Positions 52,241-60,894 of a DNA stretch of 64,000 bases are shown piece by piece; the stretch's first letter is position 1; each line of letters begins with the position of its first letter. Source of the stretch: Myxococcota bacterium (GTDB taxonomy: Bacteria; Myxococcota_A; UBA796; UBA2385); assembly GCA_023150805.1 (NCBI GenBank), contig JAKLKF010000027.1, positions 1-64,000 on the forward strand, given 5' to 3'. The notes under the pieces are model-generated. The model saw only the letters and a program-made list of their open reading frames with translations. It searched no databases and was not told where the DNA came from. A program made the translations under genes and the position numbers.

Positions 52241-52255
52241 CTATCTTCCCCGGCG

Positions 52256-54307
52256 ATGTCGACCGACCCATCCTCCCAGCCCGTGACCTGCCGCCTCTGC
52301 GAGGGCCGCTGCGGCCTCCTCGCCATCGTCGAGGACGGCCGCCTCGCGGCCTTTCGGGGAGATCCGCAGGACCCCGTCTCCCAGGGCTTCGTCTGCGAGA
52401 CCGCCCGCGCCAGCCTCGGCGCCCTCGGCCACCGCGACCGCCTGACGACCCCGCTGCGACGGGACGCCGAGGGTCGGCTGCAGCCTGCCACCTGGGACGA
52501 GGCGGTGGCCGACATCGGGGCGCGCCTGCGGGCGCTGCGGCGGCGGCATGGCCCGCCGGGCGTGGGCCTGTACCTGGGCGACCCGGTCCAGCGCAGCAGC
52601 CGGGCGCTCGCGCGGTCACTGGCGGTGGGGGTGGGCCTGGGCACGCCCAACCTGTTCTCGACCCTGGCCCTGGGGGCGGGCCCGCGGCTGCAGGTGGCCG
52701 AGTGGATGCTCGGCCAGGCGACCCCGCTGCTGTCCGACGTGGGGCGGGCCCACTACGTGCTTCTGCTGGGCGACGACGCCAGCCTGCGGGACTGGGGTCC
52801 GCTGCAGGCGGGGATGGGCCACGCCGATGCGCTCCGGCTGAGCAAGCGCACCAAGGGCACCAAGGTGGTGACCGTCGGTCCGCGCCGCGGGCCGTTGTCC
52901 GAGCTGGCGGACCAGCACCTGTCGATCCGCGCGGGGACCGAGGCCTGGCTGCTCCTCGGCCTGCTGTCCGCGGTGGTCCGCGGCGGCTGGGCCGACGACC
53001 AGTACGTGCGGGACTACACCTCCGGCTACGCGGCGCTGGAGGCGGCGCTGGCCCCCTTCCCGGTGGACCGCTGCGCGGCGGCCTGCGGCCTGGAGCCGGC
53101 GGCGATCACGGCCGTGGCGCTCAAGCTCTCCCGGGCCGCCATGGCGACGATCCACCCGGGCCACGGCGCCTTGTCGGGTCCGGACGCGACGGTGGCCGCC
53201 TGGGCGTGGCTGGCGTTGCACGCCGTCACGGCGAACGCGCTGCGCCCGGGGGGAGCCTACGCCCACCCGGGGGTCGTGGACCTGCAGCCCCTGCTGGAGG
53301 CGGTGCCCTCGGCCCGGGCGCCGCGCACCCGCGTCGGCGACCACCCGCTCCTGCTGCTGCAGGCGCCGGCGACCGCCCTGGCCGACGAGGCCCTCACGCC
53401 GGGCCCCGGGCAGCTCCACGCGCTCGTGTGCGTGCAGGGCGATCCGCTGCTGGACCTGCCGGGCAGCCTGCGCACCAGCGCGGCCCTGGACGGCCTGGAG
53501 CTGCTGGTCTGCCTGGACACCTGGAGGAGCCCGGCGACCGAGCGGGCGGACTGGGTCCTGCCCGTGACCCACCCCTGGGAGCAGGACGAGCTGTCCCTGC
53601 TCGACCACGTGTTGCTGCCCGTGGACCAGGTCTCGCTCTCCCCGGCCGTGGTGGCGGCGCCCGAGGGGGCCCGCACGGTCGACCAGGCGCTGCAGGCGCT
53701 GTTCCGCGCGGTCCACCCGGGCCTGCGCGGCAACGCCTTCGGCCACCACTTCGCCCTGGGGGCGCGTCTGCTGGCGGGGGCGGAGCTGTCGGCCTGGGAG
53801 GGGCGCCTGCTGGACTGGCTGGGCGGGGTCGACGTGGCCCGCCTGCAGGAGCCGCCCCACCGGCTGCACAGGGGAGACACCAACCGCGCCGAGTGGCGGG
53901 TGAGCCACCCCGACCGCAAGATCCGCCTGCTGCCCGAGCCGGTGGCCGCCGCCTTGCGGGCGCTGGAGGAGCGTCCCGAGGACCCCGCGCTGCCCCTGGC
54001 GCTGTGCACGTCGGCCACGGGCAGGCGCGCGCCCGACCCGCTGCACCTGGCGCGGCCCGAGGCGGGCCCGGTGGTCCGGGTCCACCCGGCCCTGGGCCTG
54101 CCCGACGGGGCGTCGGTGTCGGTGCAGACGCGCTTCGGCCAGGTCGACGCCGTGGCGCGCCACGACGCGGGCCTGCGGCCGGACACGGTGGACCTGCCCC
54201 GCGGCTTCCAGGTGGCGGCCACCACGCTGCTGCCCGCCGAGGTGCGCGACGCGGCCACCGGGGCCCCCTGGCTGGACGGGCTGGCGTGCGCCGTCCGCGC
54301 GCGCTGA
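52256..54307 (+). CDS. Molybdopterin oxidoreductase with [4Fe-4S] site
   Basis: A 683-residue member of the DMSO reductase family. The N-terminal cluster ligands are C12, C15, C19 and C47 (CRLCEGRC ... GFVC). Later regions resemble bis-MGD binding parts (SKRTKGTKVVTVGPRRGP; RADWVLPVTHPWEQDE, near the usual A-D-x-V-L-P-x motif). There is no Tat signal, so it is likely cytoplasmic. It is shorter than most relatives. Where polysulfide-reductase-type enzymes have the Mo-ligating Cys (SPNxFxxxxxC) this reads TPNLFSTLALG, so the metal ligand may be absent or different. No small iron-sulfur subunit is adjacent. Substrate unknown. Confidence 0.78.
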   Translation: MSTDPSSQPVTCRLCEGRCGLLAIVEDGRLAAFRGDPQDPVSQGFVCETARASLGALGHRDRLTTPLRRDAEGRLQPATWDEAVADIGARLRALRRRHGPPGVGLYLGDPVQRSSRALARSLAVGVGLGTPNLFSTLALGAGPRLQVAEWMLGQATPLLSDVGRAHYVLLLGDDASLRDWGPLQAGMGHADALRLSKRTKGTKVVTVGPRRGPLSELADQHLSIRAGTEAWLLLGLLSAVVRGGWADDQYVRDYTSGYAALEAALAPFPVDRCAAACGLEPAAITAVALKLSRAAMATIHPGHGALSGPDATVAAWAWLALHAVTANALRPGGAYAHPGVVDLQPLLEAVPSARAPRTRVGDHPLLLLQAPATALADEALTPGPGQLHALVCVQGDPLLDLPGSLRTSAALDGLELLVCLDTWRSPATERADWVLPVTHPWEQDELSLLDHVLLPVDQVSLSPAVVAAPEGARTVDQALQALFRAVHPGLRGNAFGHHFALGARLLAGAELSAWEGRLLDWLGGVDVARLQEPPHRLHRGDTNRAEWRVSHPDRKIRLLPEPVAAALRALEERPEDPALPLALCTSATGRRAPDPLHLARPEAGPVVRVHPALGLPDGASVSVQTRFGQVDAVARHDAGLRPDTVDLPRGFQVAATTLLPAEVRDAATGAPWLDGLACAVRAR

Positions 54308-54358
54308 GGACGCGGCGGTCCTCCCCGCGGGCGGACGGGGTCCCGCCGACCCGGACGC

Positions 54359-55957
54359 CTACTGCTCGGAGAGCTCGAGCGCGCTGCTGACGTCGAGCAC
54401 GTCGTCGTCCTCGGTCTCCTCCTCCAGCTCCACCGTCGTGTCGGTGGGTGTGCCGTCCCAGTGCACGCCGGGCAGGCGGGCGATGGTCTCGAAGGGCCGG
54501 GACTCGACGAGCTGGCTGCGGGCGTGGGTGACGACGGTCAGCAGCTCCAGGCCCGAGGGCACCCCGTTGCTGCTGCGGCCCAGGCCGACGCTGGGCAGCC
54601 GCATGCTGGCGCCGATGGTGCTGCGGTTGACGTTGAGCGCGCCGGTCTTCAGCCGGTCGCCGATCTCGGGCAGCAGCGGGTTGTCCAGGCTGGTGAACAG
54701 GCTGGTCGCCAGGCGGTAGGTGGCCTGGTTGTGCAGGGCGGCAGCCTCCTCCCAGGACTTCGCCTTGTAGACCAGGAGCGTGGGCCCCGGCGGCTCCTCG
54801 TCCAGGAAGGGATGGCCGTTGTCCCAGCTCACCCGGTAGATGGCGGGCCGCACGTAGAAGCCGCGCTTGCTGGGGCTGTCGTGCGCCGCCTCGCACAGCG
54901 CGACGTGGCCCTTGCTGGCCAGCGCCCGGCTGAACCGCCGGTAGCGGGTGCGCAGGTTCTCGCTGATGACCGGCCCCATGAACACGTCGGGCTCGAAGGC
55001 GTAGCCGACGGACAGGCGCATGGTCTGGCGGACCAGCCGCTCGACGAAGCGCTGGTAGATGCCCTCGGTCACGATGACCCGACCGGTGCTGTTGTGGCGC
55101 TGGCCGCTCGTGAGGAAGGCGCCGACCATCACCTCGTAGACGGCCCGGTCCAGCTCGGCGTCGTCGAGCACGATGGCCGTGCCCGAGCCGCCGGCCTGGA
55201 TCAGCATCGGCAGCTCGGGGCGGTCGATGGTGAGCTGCCGGATGGCGGTCGCGGTCGCGTAGGAGCCGGTCAGCAGCAGGGCGTCCAGCCCCGGGTTGGC
55301 CGCGAGGCGCTGGCCGATGACGCTGCCGGGCCCCTGGACCAGGTTGAACACGCCGCGCGGCAGGCGGCAGCGGTCCCACAGCTCGGCGATGGCCTGGCCC
55401 ACGCCGGGGGTGAACTTGCTGGGCTTGAGCACCGTGGCGTTGCCGGCCAGGATGGCGGCGCCCACGTGGCTCACGGGGACCAGCAGCGGCATGTTGTAGG
55501 GGCTGATCACCCCGACGACCCCGCGGGGCAGGCGGTCGCTGCGGGCGCCGATGTCCTCGATGACCCGCGGGGCCAGCAGCTCGACCCCCTCGTCCAGGTA
55601 CAGATCGAGCGCCCGGATGGTGGCCAGCACCTCCTGCCGGGCCTCCCAGATGGGCTTGCCCACCTCGCGCGCGATCAGGCGGGCGGTGCGCTCCTGGAAG
55701 CGGGCGAGCTGGTCGCGGAAGCGCTTGACCGCGGCGGCGCGGTCCGACAGCGGCACGCGGCGCCAGACCTTGGAGCCGATGGCGGCGAAGTCCACGGCGT
55801 CGTCGGCGCTGGCCTCGGAGAAGGGGAAGCGGCCCAGCACATCGGACCGGTCGCCGGGGTTGACGCCGTTGATGAAGCCGTCCACGACCTCGGGCTTGAC
55901 GAAGGATCCGTGGACGTAGTCGCCCCTGCGGAGCAGTCTCTCCCGGGTGTCGTCCAC
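54359..55957 (-). CDS. Aldehyde-dehydrogenase-fold protein without catalytic Cys and Glu
   Basis: A 532-residue ALDH-superfamily protein, closest by eye to AstD-like semialdehyde dehydrogenases. The oxyanion Asn is kept (SPYNMPL, Asn155), as is the NAD-binding LLTGSYATA. However, the general-base Glu is Gln254 (LIQAGG instead of LELGG) and the nucleophile Cys is His288 (GQRHNS instead of GQRCT). The spacing of 34 residues between these two sites equals that of active ALDHs, so the alignment is secure. It cannot work as a normal dehydrogenase. An acidic tail (EEETEDDD) ends it. Start GTG 55957 has GGAGG. It is divergent from the cystathionine beta-synthase gene. Confidence 0.8.
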   Translation of the reverse strand: MDDTRERLLRRGDYVHGSFVKPEVVDGFINGVNPGDRSDVLGRFPFSEASADDAVDFAAIGSKVWRRVPLSDRAAAVKRFRDQLARFQERTARLIAREVGKPIWEARQEVLATIRALDLYLDEGVELLAPRVIEDIGARSDRLPRGVVGVISPYNMPLLVPVSHVGAAILAGNATVLKPSKFTPGVGQAIAELWDRCRLPRGVFNLVQGPGSVIGQRLAANPGLDALLLTGSYATATAIRQLTIDRPELPMLIQAGGSGTAIVLDDAELDRAVYEVMVGAFLTSGQRHNSTGRVIVTEGIYQRFVERLVRQTMRLSVGYAFEPDVFMGPVISENLRTRYRRFSRALASKGHVALCEAAHDSPSKRGFYVRPAIYRVSWDNGHPFLDEEPPGPTLLVYKAKSWEEAAALHNQATYRLATSLFTSLDNPLLPEIGDRLKTGALNVNRSTIGASMRLPSVGLGRSSNGVPSGLELLTVVTHARSQLVESRPFETIARLPGVHWDGTPTDTTVELEEETEDDDVLDVSSALELSEQ

Positions 55958-56156
55958 GGCGCTCGCCTCCTTGGTGCCGGCCGGGGAGGGGGGCTGCCCG
56001 GTCCCGGCACCGAGGCGGCAGTATAGCCCGCGAGACCGCGAGGCACGCAGCGTGGCGAGCAGGTGTCGAGGTCGTGGCCTGCTTGGCGGCGCCTGGGCGG
56101 TGCGGCTATGGGGCGCGCCCTTCCCCGATCCCCCTGCGCGGGGCCCGAGGTGCTGC

Positions 56157-57557
56157 GTGCACAAGGTCTACGACTCGATCCTCCAGGCTGTCGGCGACAC
56201 GCCGCTCATCCGGCTGCGCAGCGTGACGGCCGGCTTGAAGTGCACCGTGTACGCCAAGGCCGAGTTCCTCAACCCGGGTGGGTCCATCAAGGACCGCATC
56301 GCGATGCACATCATCGACCAGGCGGAGAAGCGGGGGGAGCTGAAGCCCGGCGGCACCATCATCGAGGGCACCAGCGGCAACACGGGCGCGGGCCTGGCCA
56401 TGGTCGCGGCGCTGCGCGGCTACAAGACCATCTTCGTCCTGCCCGACAAGCAGTCCGAGGAGAAGCGCGCCGCCCTGCGCGCCTGGGGCGCCCGGGTGGT
56501 CGTCACGCCGACCAACGTCGAGCCCGACGATCCCCGCAGCTACTACAGCGTGGCCGCCCGGCTGGTGAAGGAGACCCCCAACTCCTTCTACGCCAACCAG
56601 TACCACAACCCCGACAACCCCGACGCCCACCTGCACAGCACGGGGCCCGAGCTCTACGACCAGCTCGACGGCAAGCTCGACGTGCTCATCGCCGGCCTGG
56701 GCACCGGCGGCACCATCACGGGCATCGGCCGGTACCTCAAGGGCAAGGACGAGAAGATCCAGGTGGTCGGCGTCGATCCGGTCGGCAGCCTGTACTTCGA
56801 CTACTTCCACACCGGCCAGCTCACCCAGCCCCACACCTACGTGGTCGAGGGCATCGGCGAGGACTTCCTGCCCAGCACCATGGACTTCCAGTTCGTCGAC
56901 GACGTGGTCCGGGTCAACGACCAGGAGTGCTTCGTGATGACCCGCCGCCTGGTGCGGGAGGAGGGCCTGTTCTGCGGCGCCAGCAGCGGCGCGGCGGTCG
57001 CCGGGGCGCTCAAGTACCTGGCGCGCCACGACCGCGAGGGCATGGTCGCGGTCATCCTGCTTCCCGACGGCGGCAGCCGCTACCTCTCCAAGGTCTTCAA
57101 CGACCAGTGGATGGAGGAGGGCGGCTACCTGCAGGCGCCCATGAAGCTGGGCACGGTCGGCGACCTGCGGGCGCCCCGCGGCAAGCGGGAGCTGATCTCC
57201 GTGGCGCCCAACGCCAGCGTCAGCGAGGTCATCGGCACGATGAAGGTGCACAGCATCAGCCAGGTGCCGGTGGTCGGCGAGGGGCGGCTGCTGGGGATGC
57301 TCCACGAGAAGCGGCTGCTCGAGAAGGCGCTGGAGGGCAACCGCGGCGGCGTCCAGGTGCGCGACCTGGTCGAGATGACGTACTGCACGGTGGACGACAT
57401 CACCGAGATCACCGTGCTCACCGAGCTGTTCAAGCGCTTCAAGGTCGCGGTGGTGCTCGACCGGGACAGCCAGCCCGTCGACATCATCACCCGCATCGAT
57501 CTCATCGACTACATCAGCCGGGTGACCTCGAGCGCCCAGGCCGGAGGTCACCAGTGA
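56157..57557 (+). CDS. Cystathionine beta-synthase
   Basis: A 466-residue PLP enzyme joining homocysteine and serine (or O-acetylserine). PLP-Lys is in LNPGGSIKDRIA (about 37-48), the phosphate-binding loop is EGTSGNTGAGLA, and GTGGTITG follows. The C-terminal 130 residues carry a pair of CBS domains (VHSISQVPVVGEGRLLGMLHE; then ITEITVLTELF to the end), as in the human enzyme, possibly binding a nucleotide or SAM regulator. There is no heme-binding N-terminus. It begins at GTG 56157. The next gene overlaps its stop (GTGA), giving a complete transsulfuration pair. Confidence 0.9.
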   Translation: MHKVYDSILQAVGDTPLIRLRSVTAGLKCTVYAKAEFLNPGGSIKDRIAMHIIDQAEKRGELKPGGTIIEGTSGNTGAGLAMVAALRGYKTIFVLPDKQSEEKRAALRAWGARVVVTPTNVEPDDPRSYYSVAARLVKETPNSFYANQYHNPDNPDAHLHSTGPELYDQLDGKLDVLIAGLGTGGTITGIGRYLKGKDEKIQVVGVDPVGSLYFDYFHTGQLTQPHTYVVEGIGEDFLPSTMDFQFVDDVVRVNDQECFVMTRRLVREEGLFCGASSGAAVAGALKYLARHDREGMVAVILLPDGGSRYLSKVFNDQWMEEGGYLQAPMKLGTVGDLRAPRGKRELISVAPNASVSEVIGTMKVHSISQVPVVGEGRLLGMLHEKRLLEKALEGNRGGVQVRDLVEMTYCTVDDITEITVLTELFKRFKVAVVLDRDSQPVDIITRIDLIDYISRVTSSAQAGGHQ

Positions 57558-58660
57558 GCACCGACGCCAAGGCCGGCCTCTCCACCCTCGCCATCCACGC
57601 CGGGCAGCCGCCCGAGCAGGTCACCGGCGCCGTGATGACGCCGGTCTTCCAGACCAGCACCTACGCCCAGCCCCACCCGGGCGCCTGGCCCTGGGAGTAC
57701 AGCCGCACGCACAACCCCACGCGGACCGCGCTGCAGGACTGCATCGCCGCGCTGGAGGGCGGCAGCCACGGGCTCTGCTTCAGCAGCGGCATGGCCGCGA
57801 TCGACACCGTGCTGCGGACGCTGTCGCCGGGCGACCACGTCCTGTGCGGGGACGACGTGTACGGTGGTACCTACCGACTGTTCACGAAAGTCTACGCGCG
57901 CTTCGGCCTGCGCTTCACCTTCGTCGACATGTCCGATCCGGATCTGCAGGTGCCCCCGGGCACGAAGCTGGTCTGGTGCGAGTCGCCGACCAACCCCCTG
58001 CTCAAGACGACCGATCTCGCAGCGGTCGCGCAGAAGGCGCGGGCCGCCGGCGCGATGTTCGTCGTCGACAACACCTTCGCGACCCCCATCTACCAGCGGC
58101 CGCTGTCGCTGGGCGCCACGGCCGTCGTGCACAGCACGACCAAGTACCTGAACGGTCACAGCGACGTGGTCGGCGGCGTGATCGTCACCAGCGACGCGGA
58201 CCTGGCGGAGCGGCTCGCCTTCCTGCAGAACGCCGTCGGCGCGGTCCCCGGCCCTTGGGACAGCTTCCTGACCTTGCGGGGGCTGAAGACCCTCGCCGTG
58301 CGCATGCAGCGGCACACCGAGAACGCCACCGCCATCGCCCAGTGGCTCTCCGGCCGGTCGGACGTCGCCAAGGTCCGCTACCCGGGCTTCTCGGGCATGG
58401 TCAGCTTCGACCTGGCGGGCGACCTGGACGCGGCCGTGCGCTTCGTGAAGGCGACGCGCGTGTTCACCCTGGCCGAGAGCCTGGGCGGCGTCGAGAGCCT
58501 GATCGAGCTGCCGGCCATCATGACCCACGCCAGCGTGCCACCCCAGGTGCGGGCCGAGATCGGCATCGCCGACGGCCTCATCCGCCTGTCCTGCGGGATC
58601 GAGGACCTCTCGGACCTGCAGGCCGACCTGGAGCGTGCCTTCGCGGCGGCGGCGGGTTGA
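57554..58660 (+). CDS. Cystathionine gamma-lyase/synthase, internally shortened
   Basis: A 368-residue Cys/Met-metabolism PLP enzyme. YSRTHNPTR, FSSGMAAI, DNTFATPIYQRPL and the Schiff-base site VVHSTTKYLNGHSDVVGG are intact, as is the SLGGVESLIELPA loop. With the preceding cystathionine beta-synthase it should convert homocysteine to cysteine. Family members read YPGLxSHPxHxLAxxQMxGFGGMVSF; here it is YPGFSGMVSF, so about 16-18 residues are missing in frame. That segment lies near the active-site entrance, so activity or specificity could be changed. The start GTG overlaps the upstream stop. Confidence 0.85.
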   Translation: MSTDAKAGLSTLAIHAGQPPEQVTGAVMTPVFQTSTYAQPHPGAWPWEYSRTHNPTRTALQDCIAALEGGSHGLCFSSGMAAIDTVLRTLSPGDHVLCGDDVYGGTYRLFTKVYARFGLRFTFVDMSDPDLQVPPGTKLVWCESPTNPLLKTTDLAAVAQKARAAGAMFVVDNTFATPIYQRPLSLGATAVVHSTTKYLNGHSDVVGGVIVTSDADLAERLAFLQNAVGAVPGPWDSFLTLRGLKTLAVRMQRHTENATAIAQWLSGRSDVAKVRYPGFSGMVSFDLAGDLDAAVRFVKATRVFTLAESLGGVESLIELPAIMTHASVPPQVRAEIGIADGLIRLSCGIEDLSDLQADLERAFAAAAG

Positions 58661-58706
58661 TCCGCGGCACGGTGGCCGCAGTCTGAGGCGGCGCGCGCCG
58701 GCTCCG

Positions 58707-59450
58707 GTGTCCGGGCGCCGTTATCCAGGCCGGGCCAGGGCTTCCTCCCCCCCCGGTAGCCCCCGCCCCGGAGCCCCCCTGACCACGCCCACCCGCCGCT
58801 TCAAGGACGACGTCTTCGAGCAGTTCGCCCGCGTCGGCAAGGCGCTGTCCAGCCCCAAGCGGCTGGAGCTGCTGGACGTGCTGTGCCAGGGGCCCCGCAC
58901 GGTGGAGGCGCTGGCCGACCAGGTCTCGATGTCGGTGGCCAACACCAGCCAGCACCTGCAGGTGCTGCGGGCGGCGCGACTGGTCGAGTCGCAGCGGGAG
59001 GGGACCTTCGTCAGCTACCGCGTGGCGGGCCCGGAGGTCTGCGCGCTCTACCACCAGCTCCGCGGGCTGGCCGAGGCGCGGCTGGCCGAGGTGGAGGCGA
59101 TCTCGCGCGACTTCCTGGCCAGCCGGGGGGCGCTGGAGTCGGTGGACGGCGAGGAGCTGCTGCGCCGCGCGCTGGACGGAGAGGTCACCGTGCTGGACGT
59201 GCGCCCGCCCGAGGAGTTCGCCGCCGCGCACCTGCCGGGCGCGCGCTCGGTGCCCCTGGCGGAGCTGGAGCGGGCGCTGGCCGAGCTGCCGCGGGACCGG
59301 GCGGTGGTGGCCTACTGCCGCGGGCCCTACTGCGTGCTGGCGATCGAGGCGGTGGCGCGGCTGCGCGCCCATGGCTTCCAGGCCTTCCGCCTGGAGCAGG
59401 GGCCCCTGGACTGGCAGGTGGCGGGCCTGCCGCTGGTGCGCGCGACCTGA
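58707..59450 (+). CDS. ArsR-type regulator fused to a rhodanese domain
   Basis: An ArsR/SmtB winged-helix domain (ALSSPKRLELLDVL, VEALADQVSMSVANTSQHLQVL) joined to a single rhodanese domain (VTVLDVRPPEEFAAAHLPGARSVPL, then AYCRGPYC with the sulfur-carrying Cys). This is a known regulator type likely to sense sulfide, persulfide or metals. The conserved part starts at a CTG (58779) with GGAG five bases before it, so translation may begin there (223 residues). GTG 58707 is the nearest conventional start (247 residues). The position between the transsulfuration genes and a convergent TauE-type exporter gene points to sulfur control. Confidence 0.82.
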   Translation: MSGRRYPGRARASSPPGSPRPGAPLTTPTRRFKDDVFEQFARVGKALSSPKRLELLDVLCQGPRTVEALADQVSMSVANTSQHLQVLRAARLVESQREGTFVSYRVAGPEVCALYHQLRGLAEARLAEVEAISRDFLASRGALESVDGEELLRRALDGEVTVLDVRPPEEFAAAHLPGARSVPLAELERALAELPRDRAVVAYCRGPYCVLAIEAVARLRAHGFQAFRLEQGPLDWQVAGLPLVRAT

Positions 59451-59485
59451 CGAAGCGACCGGGGCGGGTCGAGGGCGGGGCGCGC

Positions 59486-60367
59486 TCAGGTGAGCAGGTA
59501 CTTGCCGGCGGTGAACAGCAGCACGGCGGCGAGCATGGCCTTGATGGGGCCGGCCGGCACGTGGCGCTGGCTGCGGGCCCCCAGGTACATGCCGGCCATG
59601 CCGCCCAGGCCGAAGAGCAGGCCCAGCAGCCAGTCCGGCGACACGGAGCGGTCGGGGAACAGGGGCGCGATGGCGGCGTAGAAGGCGACCCCGGCGATGG
59701 AGGTGACGAAGGTGCCCATCAGCGCGGCGCCGGCGACGGTGTGCACGGGCAGCCGGAAGATGGTGACGAAGAAGGGCGCCAGGATGGCTCCGCCGCCGAT
59801 GCCGTAGACGCCGCCGACCACGCCGACGGCCAGGCTGAGCGCCAGGACGGGCAGGGTCGAGAAGGCGTGCTCCTTGCCCTGGAAGCGGTAGCGCACCCGG
59901 CGGGCGCCGCGCTCGACCACCTCGATGGGCGGCATGTCCCCGGTGGGCGGGGCGGCGTCGGCGGCCCTGGCGCCCGGCAGCCACTCCCCGACCATCCGGG
60001 CCCCGATCGCCAGCAACACCAGGCCGGCGAAGCGCTGGAAGGCGCCGGGATCGGGCAGGAGGGTCACGCGCACCACTGCGCCGAGCAGGACCCCGGGGAG
60101 GGTGCCCAGCACGACGGTCCAGGTCAGCGGCCACAGCATCCGCCCCTCGCGGATGTAGCGGAGCACGCCGGAGGGGATGGCGACGATGTTGAAGAGCTGG
60201 TTGGTGGCCGAGACCGAGGGCGCGGTGTAGCCGAGCACCGAGACCTGGAAGGGCAGCAGCAGGAAGGCGCCCGAGACGCCGCCCATGGACGTGAAGAAGG
60301 AGACCCCGAAGGCCACCAGCGGAGGGACCCAGGGCTCGACCTCGACGCCGGAGATGGGGAAGTGCAT
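59486..60367 (-). CDS. TauE/SafE-family transporter
   Basis: A 293-residue membrane protein with about eight helices in two repeats. Repeat 1 has FFTSMGGVSGAFLLLPFQ and SVSATNQLFNI; repeat 2 has GVVGGVYGIGGGAILAPFF and the following MGTFVTSIAG. These are the TauE/SafE (DUF81) signatures for exporters of sulfite, sulfoacetate or other organo-anions. A soluble loop (about 135-165) connects the halves. Location beside the ArsR-rhodanese gene and the cystathionine genes supports a sulfur compound as cargo. It is the last gene of a minus-strand run PrmA - carbonic anhydrase - SRPBCC - TauE. Confidence 0.85.
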   Translation of the reverse strand: MHFPISGVEVEPWVPPLVAFGVSFFTSMGGVSGAFLLLPFQVSVLGYTAPSVSATNQLFNIVAIPSGVLRYIREGRMLWPLTWTVVLGTLPGVLLGAVVRVTLLPDPGAFQRFAGLVLLAIGARMVGEWLPGARAADAAPPTGDMPPIEVVERGARRVRYRFQGKEHAFSTLPVLALSLAVGVVGGVYGIGGGAILAPFFVTIFRLPVHTVAGAALMGTFVTSIAGVAFYAAIAPLFPDRSVSPDWLLGLLFGLGGMAGMYLGARSQRHVPAGPIKAMLAAVLLFTAGKYLLT

Positions 60368-60424
60368 GGCCGCGCCTCCCGCGCGTGCGTCGGTCCTAGC
60401 ACTTCGGGGCGTCGGTGCCCCGCC

Positions 60425-60871
60425 TCAGCGCGTCCCTGCGTCGATCCGGCCCTCGAGCACCGCCTTGAGCCGGGCGAGGTCCTGCTCGTTGGCCCGACGC
60501 ATGGCGGCCGCCAGCAGCGGCGCGGCGAGGAGGGCGAATCCGCTGGGTTCGCCACGGTTGCGGAGGGTCATTCGGGTGCCACCCTGGCCGTCCTCCTCGA
60601 AGGTGTAGGTGGTCTCCATGGGGAAGGGGCCCTCGGCGGTGCGCATTACGAAGCGGCGGTCGGGCTCCCAGGCGACCACCTCGTAGGTGTAGGCCAGGCG
60701 GCGGCCCAGGAAGCGGGCGACGAAGGCCAGCCGGCTGCCGACCGCCAGGGGCGGGGGCGTGCGCCACTCCACGGACTGGATGTTCTGGTACCAGGCGGGC
60801 GCCCGGTCGGGGTCGCAGGCCCAGGCGGCGACGAGCGCGACCGGGCGTGCGACCCGGGCCTCGGTGAGCAC
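60425..60871 (-). CDS. SRPBCC (START-like) family protein
   Basis: A 148-residue small-ligand-binding fold protein: an opening beta strand and helix (VARPVALVAAWACDPDRAPAWYQNIQSVEW), beta strands through LAYTYEVVAWEPDRRFVMRTAEGPFPMETTYTFEE and a long C-terminal helix. The pattern is the polyketide-cyclase/START type often annotated as SRPBCC. Function ranges from lipid carriage to cyclisation and is unknown here. I placed the start at GTG 60871, with GGAGG 11 bases upstream; GTG 60883 is possible. It follows the carbonic anhydrase gene by about 23 bp. Confidence 0.72.
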   Translation of the reverse strand: MLTEARVARPVALVAAWACDPDRAPAWYQNIQSVEWRTPPPLAVGSRLAFVARFLGRRLAYTYEVVAWEPDRRFVMRTAEGPFPMETTYTFEEDGQGGTRMTLRNRGEPSGFALLAAPLLAAAMRRANEQDLARLKAVLEGRIDAGTR

Positions 60872-60894
60872 GTCGACCGGCACCTCCGGTTGCC

